The notes under the pieces are model-generated. The model was not told the DNA's origin. It saw only the letters and a program-made list of their open reading frames with translations, and ran no database searches. Shown here in pieces: positions 37,718 through 43,539 of a stretch of 43,539 nt of DNA; position 1 is the first letter of the stretch, and each line of letters begins with the position of its first letter. The translations under genes were made by a program, and so were the position numbers. This DNA comes from a virus. The DNA lies in the IMG/VR virus record IMGVR_UViG_3300044638_004679, positions 1 to 43,539 of that record. One strand, 5' to 3'.

Positions 37718-40700
37718 ATGGACGAATACGTTTTGCAGGGGGATGGCCAACAAGGTCAGATGGATGCCGGTCAGCCGTTGACTGCTGCTGATGTTACTTT
37801 TAGTGAACCCGCTCAAAATCAGCAACAGCCGCAACCAGTCGCACAAGAGGATGCTTTTGCTGGGTTTACTCCGAGCGAACCCATAACTAATGAATCAGAC
37901 CCATTTGCTGGGTTTACTCCGAGTGAACCTAAAATTGGTTCAATGGAAGCTGTCCAGCAAGCTGCTAGTCAGGCTTCGCTTGTTGGGCGTGATACGTTCA
38001 GGCCAAAGAGTCTTTTGGTTCAGCAGGCTGACCTTTACCTTGGCCGCCCTAGCGCGGAAAAATTTCAGAAACTTGAGGCCACTGGATTCAATCCAGAGCC
38101 AGCAATCGAACTTTCCGATGCAGAGCAGAAGCTTTTTAGAGACTATAGGATTCGACAAGGTAGAAGGACTGCTGCAAACGTGGTGGGTCTTGTTGGCGGA
38201 ATCGGTACGGCATTTCTTCCCGGCGGACAGTCCGTTGCCGGTGAAATGATTGGCGGCTTTGGCTCTGCATTGCTTGCTCAAGCTATCTCTCCAGATCCGT
38301 TTGATACTCAAGAAGCTGCATCTCAAGCAATACCGCTTCTTTCGCGTTCTAAAAAAGCAAGAGAAGGCGCTGGGTTTTTAGAATGGCTTCGCACCACTGA
38401 AACTGGAGTAGGCCAGCAATCTACAAGAACGAAACAGGCTCTTAAAGAAATCATCGCTGGAGCAGGAACTGGAGGGTTGCAGGGTTTTGCGTCAACGCTA
38501 GGAGATGAGTCTGGAAAAACGCAAGAAGTGCTGAAACAAGCAGCGCTTGGAGGGCTTTTGCTTCCTACTTTTTCATCTGGAGGAAGAGCCGTCAGCGCGG
38601 CGTTGAGGTCATCTGGAAAAACAGAAGGATTTTTAGGCCGTTTTGTTGGAGAGCTTGAAAGGCCATACGCTCAACAGTTTTTGCAAGAAAGAGCAGATTT
38701 TATTCGAAGAGAAATTGGACCCGGAGGAGGAATTGACCCAGCAATGGCAGAGCAATTGGCCAACACTCTTTATTCCCCCCAAAGGTCTGGTAGTCGCCCA
38801 GAGGACATTCGCGCTTGGCAGGGAAACATCACCGATTTCCTTCAAAATTCTATCAGGACTGGAAACGCAAACGGACTAAGCGGAGATGAGCTTACTCAGC
38901 AAATTGTTAAAGCTCTTGAGAGTGTAACAGAAACAAAAAATATAGACCAAAACCTTGTCAGCGGAATTGTGTTGAATGCCGAACAATTGATCGGAGATGC
39001 AAAGAAAAAAGCAAGTGAAGCTTTTGTTGGAAAAAACGCAGATCTTCTTGGCGCTGCTCTTAGGTCTGAAGGAGATTTACAGCTTAATTCTCAATATCTA
39101 TTTCGTGAAATACTAAGTTTAAACGAACAGAGAAAATTGATTTCTGTAAACGACCCAGTTTCAATTGAAAGGATCGACAACGATATTGCTTACAAGCGAA
39201 AGCAAATTGACGACATTGAAAACGGATTTGATCCTCAGTTTGGATACGGAAAACCTGCCACACAGTTTGGAACCGGAAAAGAATCTGGAGAGTATGCGAA
39301 TGTTCTTTACAAAGAATTTCAAGCTGCTCAAGAAAAAGGTTATGATCTTTTAGAGCCTAAACTTAAATCAATATCTGTTGATGTTCCAAAAGTTGATAAA
39401 GATGGAAAACCAGTCAAAGGTGATGACGGAAATCAAATCATTGAAACCTTTACGCTTAAAGATTTAAAAGAACAAAGAACAAAAATATTTAAAAAAATAG
39501 ATTTTGACAAAAAAGTTCAACAAGCTGATTACGAAGATTTTCTAGAGCTTGAACGTATTGAAAAAGTAATGGAGAAGGGTCTTAATACAGATCCTAAATT
39601 TAAGGCTGATTTTAAAGCTCAAAGCGCTTCATATCACGAAGGCATAACTAGGTTCAAGGGGGCTATTATCTCTAAGCTTATGAGAGATGTTGGAGAAGGA
39701 GGAGGAAGCCCTGAAGTTGTTCTTAGTATTCTTGGCGAGCGTGGCGGCGAAGCCTTGGAGGTAATGAAGAAGTTGGCGGCTGAAGAATGGGAGCCTACGT
39801 TCAAGCCTTTGATTTCCGAATTTGTTTACAACAAGCTTCGAACCATAGGTCAAAAACCGGAAGAGCTTTTATCTTTGTTAACGGAGGCAAAAATGGGAAA
39901 AGGCTCTAAATTGACAAAAGAAGTTGCCGATGAGTTTTTTCCGCAGTTGTCTCAAATCCAAGATGTTGCAAGCAAGTACCGTGGACTTGTAGATCAACAA
40001 GCAAATTTGATTTCAAAGAAAAATGATCTGGTTACAAAGTCTGAAGATTTGTTATCAAAAATTGATGAAGGGCAAACAGAAGCTGCCAGTCTTTATCGAG
40101 AAAACGAGAAAAGACTAACCGAAGTTAGATCTGAAATTGAAAAGCTTAGAACGTCAAAACTAGTCTTTGACCCCGAAACGAATGAAATGATTAAGACTCT
40201 TTCTGACCTGAAAAGCGCTGTAAGAGGTGAAAAAATTGTAAATTTGGACGAAGAAAAGCTTAAGGCAATTTTGTCGAATCCTAATGCGGCAAACTTGACT
40301 AAAGATCTTAATATCTACGTTCAAGAAATGGCAAAAGAAGCGACTGATTTTCAAAAGTTGGTAAAAAACTCGATTGAAACAGGCGATCTTTATGGCCCAG
40401 CAACACCTAAAAATATTGTCGATTTCTTGACAACACCCAAGGGTAAGCTTGGAACAGGTTTTGTTGCTGATGAATTTATGAAGGTGATAAGGTCAAATAG
40501 ACCAGACCTTCTTGGAGACGTTCAAAACTTTATAGTTGGAAAGATTGTTGAAGAGTCTTTTAAACCCGGAAAAAAAGAGATTAACATCGAAACGATGAGG
40601 AGTCTCATTTCAGACAAGTACAATCCTTTGATCCAACAAGCATTTGGAAAAGAAGGGGTTCAGAGGTTGAACAAGATCGCAGATCAACTTTCGGTTGTTG

Positions 40701-41035
40701 TTGAAAAAGAGAGCCTTCTTAACAGCAAGATTTTACCCGCGCTTACATCTGCCGCTGCCGCTGCTGCTGGCGTCAAGTTTCCGGGGAGAGTTTTCCTGTC
40801 AACTGTTGTTGCCGAATCCGCAAGATCGGCTGTTGGAAAAGCTCTTCTAACCAGAGAGTTTCGCGATGTGGCGTCTAGGCCGCTTGATCAGATTACCAAA
40901 GATCAGATGGACACCTTCAATCGTCGCTGGCCAAAGCTTCTTACGCTTGAAGGTGAGCGTTTGATGATGCGCGAAGAAGAGCGCAAGGATGCTGAACGTC
41001 CTAAAATTCCGTCAGCCGCAGAGCGTCGCTTCTAA
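37718..41035 (+). CDS. Large internal virion protein, 1105 aa
   Basis: The longest gene in the window, placed like T7 gp16. A disordered N-terminus has a duplicated FAGFTPSEP motif (direct DNA repeat at 37856-37881 and 37904-37929). Then comes a glycine-rich hydrophobic part near 145-190 (VVGLVGGIGTAFLPGGQSVA) and long coiled coils. A second small-residue segment near the end reads ILPALTSAAAAAAGVKFPGR. No lytic transglycosylase motif was found, unlike T7 gp16. It probably forms part of the ejection channel across the envelope. The middle is very A/T-rich. Confidence 0.7.
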   Translation: MDEYVLQGDGQQGQMDAGQPLTAADVTFSEPAQNQQQPQPVAQEDAFAGFTPSEPITNESDPFAGFTPSEPKIGSMEAVQQAASQASLVGRDTFRPKSLLVQQADLYLGRPSAEKFQKLEATGFNPEPAIELSDAEQKLFRDYRIRQGRRTAANVVGLVGGIGTAFLPGGQSVAGEMIGGFGSALLAQAISPDPFDTQEAASQAIPLLSRSKKAREGAGFLEWLRTTETGVGQQSTRTKQALKEIIAGAGTGGLQGFASTLGDESGKTQEVLKQAALGGLLLPTFSSGGRAVSAALRSSGKTEGFLGRFVGELERPYAQQFLQERADFIRREIGPGGGIDPAMAEQLANTLYSPQRSGSRPEDIRAWQGNITDFLQNSIRTGNANGLSGDELTQQIVKALESVTETKNIDQNLVSGIVLNAEQLIGDAKKKASEAFVGKNADLLGAALRSEGDLQLNSQYLFREILSLNEQRKLISVNDPVSIERIDNDIAYKRKQIDDIENGFDPQFGYGKPATQFGTGKESGEYANVLYKEFQAAQEKGYDLLEPKLKSISVDVPKVDKDGKPVKGDDGNQIIETFTLKDLKEQRTKIFKKIDFDKKVQQADYEDFLELERIEKVMEKGLNTDPKFKADFKAQSASYHEGITRFKGAIISKLMRDVGEGGGSPEVVLSILGERGGEALEVMKKLAAEEWEPTFKPLISEFVYNKLRTIGQKPEELLSLLTEAKMGKGSKLTKEVADEFFPQLSQIQDVASKYRGLVDQQANLISKKNDLVTKSEDLLSKIDEGQTEAASLYRENEKRLTEVRSEIEKLRTSKLVFDPETNEMIKTLSDLKSAVRGEKIVNLDEEKLKAILSNPNAANLTKDLNIYVQEMAKEATDFQKLVKNSIETGDLYGPATPKNIVDFLTTPKGKLGTGFVADEFMKVIRSNRPDLLGDVQNFIVGKIVEESFKPGKKEINIETMRSLISDKYNPLIQQAFGKEGVQRLNKIADQLSVVVEKESLLNSKILPALTSAAAAAAGVKFPGRVFLSTVVAESARSAVGKALLTREFRDVASRPLDQITKDQMDTFNRRWPKLLTLEGERLMMREEERKDAERPKIPSAAERRF
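37856..37929 (+). repeat. In-frame 26-base direct repeat
   Basis: The unit TTTGCTGGGTTTACTCCGAG plus NGAACC occurs at 37856-37881 and 37904-37929, 48 bases apart, with one base difference. It encodes FAGFTPSEP twice in the N-terminus of the 1105-aa virion protein. Confidence 0.85.
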
Positions 41036-41304
41036 TGAAAACCTCCCTCTCCAAAAAGGGTAACACCTATCAGGGCAAGAAGGTGACGCTGAACAAGCCC
41101 TTCTACACGCCGGGTGAGCGGAAGAAGAGCGCGGTGTACGTTAAGAATCCGGCGAACAAGGTTGTCATCGTTCGCTTCGGCGATCCTGACATGACGATCA
41201 AGAAGTCGAATCCTGAGCGTCGTAAGAATTTCCGTGCGCGGCATAACTGCGATACGGCGAAAGATCCTACCAAACCCAGAACGTGGTCATGCAAAGCATG
41301 GTAA
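41035..41304 (+). CDS. Conserved small phage protein (ARHNCD...WSCKAW), 89 aa
   Basis: The ATG overlaps the preceding stop (TAATG). The sequence VVIVRFGDPDMTIKKSNPER, then RRKNFRARHNCDTAKDPTKP and TWSCKAW, corresponds to a small basic protein widespread in tailed phages near structural genes (remembered pattern). His and two Cys residues may bind zinc. Probably a minor virion or assembly protein; role unknown. Confidence 0.75.
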   Translation: MKTSLSKKGNTYQGKKVTLNKPFYTPGERKKSAVYVKNPANKVVIVRFGDPDMTIKKSNPERRKNFRARHNCDTAKDPTKPRTWSCKAW

Positions 41305-41308
41305 TTTT

Positions 41309-41494
41309 ATGGACAAGATGAAACTTGGCGGTGGCGGACGGTACGAGAAGCTTATCGGCTCTCTTGAGAAGAAGGGAGTCAAAGATCCTGCGGCTCTTGC
41401 GGCCTACATTGGTCGTAAGAAGCTCGGCAAGGCGAAGTTCCAATCGCTCGCCGCGAAAGGTCGTCGCCGCGCTGAGCGCCAGTCTAACGCTTAG
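41309..41494 (+). CDS. Small basic phage protein, 61 aa
   Basis: ATG 41309 lies 4 bases after the previous stop. It contains KLGGGGRYEKLIGSLEKKGV then PAALAAYIGRKKLGKAKFQS and an Arg-rich tail. The LAAYIGRKKxGKxKF pattern recurs in small phage proteins next to the ARHNCD-type gene. It may bind nucleic acid. Its 3' end overlaps the convergent primase-helicase gene by 11 bases. Confidence 0.7.
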   Translation: MDKMKLGGGGRYEKLIGSLEKKGVKDPAALAAYIGRKKLGKAKFQSLAAKGRRRAERQSNA

Positions 41495-43322
41495 GATAGC
41501 GTCCTTTGACGTACGGCTTCTTGGCCGACTCCTTATCGACGACGAACTTCTGTGGATCTGCGTAGTTCCATGAGATGTCGCCGCCCGTGCCGCGCTGGAT
41601 CATAATCGATCCGGTGACTTTTCCGTCCTTGTCCGTCATGCCGGAACGATCCGCTCGCTTCGCCATTCCGAGCATAAATTGTCGAGGTTGATTGAAACCA
41701 ACTTCCTTCATCACAATCACCTCTCTGGCCCAGTTCGTTAAGTCCGACGATCCGAATCCTGAGTAGGCCATCTCTGCCACGCTCTCCGGTTTGTCGTCTC
41801 GACCTTTGGGCTTCGGGAAGTGATGGACGAGAATCAGGACTACGCCCGTCTCCATCATAATCGGCTGGAGCAAGTGTCGCGTAAAGTTCGCGCAGACCTC
41901 GATATCCGATGGATTACCGCCCATGTAGGAGAGCAGCGGATCGATATAAACCACGTCCACCTTAGTCTTGCGAACGAGGCGGCGCAGCATCGTCGCGAAG
42001 TCAGAACCCGTTCTTACTGTCTCGCGGAAGAATAACATGTTCGCACTTCGAAGACCTCGCTCCCAGTTCTCCTTGCCGAAGGTCATTTGAGCAGCGCCCT
42101 TGAGCGCATCATGCTGATCGGCAATGTCGTTTTCCGCCTGAATGTAAGCTACTTTTAGCGCACGGACGGGTTTGACGCCAAACCAAGCTTCGCCGGACGC
42201 CCATTTCAGACCCTGATACGCGGCCATCGAGCTTTTGCCGCATCCACTTTGCCCCACAAAGAGAAGCGACGATCCGCGTCGAACCCACCTATCGCCGATC
42301 AAATTGTCAGGATCATTCTGCGGGTCGTACTCGATGATGGCATCTATCGAGAACTCCATCGGCATGTCCTGCGCGTCCATGTCGTCCTTGAACGCTTCCC
42401 AGTTCACCGCGCCCACATTGACGGCCAAGAGCTTCTGCTCCTTGCCATCGCGCATTACACCGGCCAGACGGCTGAACCGGCTCGCGTTCTTATTCTTCGG
42501 ATCGATGCCGATGCTTTCGAGGTAGCGATAGACGACATCGCGGCGCTCGTTCCATTCCTCTCTATTGGCCGCTTCAACGCGCACCCAGCCGTGCAGACTC
42601 TTGCCGCCGGAATCTATGACGACCGATAGCGGGAGCTTCGACTCCTTCAACGCTGTCCATTGCTCGTCCTTCGTCTTCTCGTCCATCTCGACTAGGACAT
42701 GGCGGAAGTTCGCCACGCCAGAATCCGATCCGCTCTCATCGAAGCATGGATTGATGCGGACGTATGCACCCTTGCTATCGCTGCCGTTCCACATGGCGCT
42801 GATGGGCGGCGTGAAGTGGTTCTTAATCCATTCGTCGCGCTTGAGGAACGTACCCTTGGAGGCTGGCCTACCTCGACCCTCTTCGTCGAAAATGATGTCG
42901 TTACAGATGCAGACAACCTCATCCGACTCGAAGCAGGCTTTCAGGAAGTCGATTGTCGTAAACGGAGACGGAGGTTCCGGCATCGTTTGGATCGTGCGAA
43001 CGACGAACTTGCCGGTGGGCGAGATTGGATTGCCGCCCTGACCAATGCCTGACTGAGAGGATAAGAGCCAGCCACGCGGCTTGTCGTGCGAAACCTTGGA
43101 CGCTTGATCGAGCTTGTGGGCCAATTCATGTGGTTTCCACGGTGGGAGGCATTTCGCGTTGTACTCATTGAGGAGCGTATCAGCATCCCCCGCATTAAGC
43201 TCAAAACCGTGTATGAGCGCGGTTGCTACAGCGAATGTGCTTCCATGCCCATTTTGACCTGTGACGGCTCCTGGCGTGTTTCTGAGCCATGCTCTGGCAC
43301 GGTCGATCTTTGATTGATTCAT
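41484..43322 (-). CDS. Primase-helicase (AEP-like primase plus RepA-type ATPase), 612 aa
   Basis: N-terminal helical domain (about 5-85) of the kind found in primase-polymerases: RARAWLRNTPGAVTGQNGHG and CLPPWKPHELAHKLDQASK. A primase-like section follows, with VEMDE (211-215), SGGKSLHGWVRV (238-249) and NASRFSRLAGVMR. A RecA-type ATPase comes last: Walker A GQSGCGKS (357-364), VAYIQAEND, Walker B VVYIDPLL (457-464) and VHHFPKPKG (499-507). Expected role: priming and unwinding for phage replication. The primase metal ligands are only partly recognisable, so primer synthesis is less certain than the ATPase. Confidence 0.8.
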   Translation of the reverse strand: MNQSKIDRARAWLRNTPGAVTGQNGHGSTFAVATALIHGFELNAGDADTLLNEYNAKCLPPWKPHELAHKLDQASKVSHDKPRGWLLSSQSGIGQGGNPISPTGKFVVRTIQTMPEPPSPFTTIDFLKACFESDEVVCICNDIIFDEEGRGRPASKGTFLKRDEWIKNHFTPPISAMWNGSDSKGAYVRINPCFDESGSDSGVANFRHVLVEMDEKTKDEQWTALKESKLPLSVVIDSGGKSLHGWVRVEAANREEWNERRDVVYRYLESIGIDPKNKNASRFSRLAGVMRDGKEQKLLAVNVGAVNWEAFKDDMDAQDMPMEFSIDAIIEYDPQNDPDNLIGDRWVRRGSSLLFVGQSGCGKSSMAAYQGLKWASGEAWFGVKPVRALKVAYIQAENDIADQHDALKGAAQMTFGKENWERGLRSANMLFFRETVRTGSDFATMLRRLVRKTKVDVVYIDPLLSYMGGNPSDIEVCANFTRHLLQPIMMETGVVLILVHHFPKPKGRDDKPESVAEMAYSGFGSSDLTNWAREVIVMKEVGFNQPRQFMLGMAKRADRSGMTDKDGKVTGSIMIQRGTGGDISWNYADPQKFVVDKESAKKPYVKGRYPKR

Positions 43323-43539
43323 TTGATTCCAAGTTGTTTGCGCGCTATGTCCCCGCTTTCGCCCAGATCATTTGAGGCGATTTGCTGGAGAACCGACTTT
43401 GATTCTTCGAACTTTGCGAAAAGGAGAGACAGCTCTTTGGGAGTCATCAGGTACTTGCTCCAGTGTTGGATTGGTATGGAGCGAGACTGAAACTTCGCAA
43501 AGAGCTGCTCTTGTGCTGCGATGTAGAGTTTAGGGTGCT
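43319..43539 (-). CDS. C-terminal part of an unidentified gene (5' end outside window)
   Basis: The frame is open from the window edge, 72 codons to a TGA overlapping the primase-helicase ATG (43319-43322). The visible part has LYIAAQEQLFAKFQSRSIPI, HWSKYLMTPKELSLLFAKFE and a helical tail ending ARKQLGIK. The WSKYLMTPKEL segment looks like a conserved helical domain but I cannot name it. Coupling to the primase-helicase suggests a replication role. Confidence 0.65.
   Translation of the reverse strand, partial: HPKLYIAAQEQLFAKFQSRSIPIQHWSKYLMTPKELSLLFAKFEESKSVLQQIASNDLGESGDIARKQLGIK

Noticed and set aside
1-43539. CRISPR arrays, transposons, integrase and attachment sites
   Set aside because: No regularly spaced repeats, transposase motifs, tyrosine or serine recombinase signatures or tRNA-like sites were seen. 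The excisionase-type HTH alone does not show lysogeny.

Overview
The window is part of a tailed double-stranded DNA phage (Caudoviricetes), most likely podovirus-like. It carries a large terminase, an unusually long portal (749 aa), a scaffold and a major capsid protein. It also has a T7-type set of adaptor, nozzle-like and long internal virion proteins, and no tape measure, sheath or tube gene. Both ends cut through genes, so the genome continues on each side. No tRNA, CRISPR array, integrase or insertion sequence was seen. The host cannot be named from sequence alone. The small-gene repertoire and scarcity of Shine-Dalgarno (SD) sites outside one block fit an environmental Gram-negative host, possibly of the Verrucomicrobiota/Planctomycetota type (weak inference).

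Layout. (1) 1-12907, minus strand: accessory, nucleotide and recombination genes. 445-3593 is a tightly coupled series of tiny genes, many of them coiled-coil paralogues, in which the last codons of each gene contain the SD site of the next. ThyX follows upstream, then a recombination set (SSB-like protein, RecE-type exonuclease, RecT-type annealing protein, HTH protein). 8.1-12.9 kb holds small hypothetical genes and a lysozyme-like protein. Here the start sites have AAATCC-rich leaders instead of SD sites, and several stop codons lie inside intergenic hairpins. (2) 13102-19306, plus strand: probable small terminase, PD-(D/E)XK-like protein, major capsid protein (two terminators follow it), short virion proteins, a receptor-binding-type tail fibre, and a lysis cassette (two holin-like proteins and an overlapping spanin-like pair). 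A bidirectional terminator closes the block. (3) 19371-29182, minus strand: large terminase, cysteine-rich protein, portal, then an inserted cassette of two methyltransferases, two GT25 glycosyltransferases and a GH130-like beta-propeller, then a small protein and the scaffold. (4) 29222-41494, plus strand: collagen-like fibre with a C1q-like tip, nozzle-like protein, collar-type fibre, head-tail adaptor, a citrate-synthase-like protein, a sulfotransferase-like protein, three internal virion proteins and two small conserved proteins. (5) 41484-43539, minus strand: a primase-helicase and the end of another gene.

The most notable points are the glycan/methyl cassette inside the head-assembly operon, a half-length citrate-synthase-fold protein lacking two of three catalytic residues, the coiled-coil gene array with SD-encoding C-terminal codons, and the family of stop-codon hairpins. 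Many starts were re-assigned to ATGA/GTGA overlaps with the upstream gene, and several genes under 60 codons were added from the nucleotide sequence.
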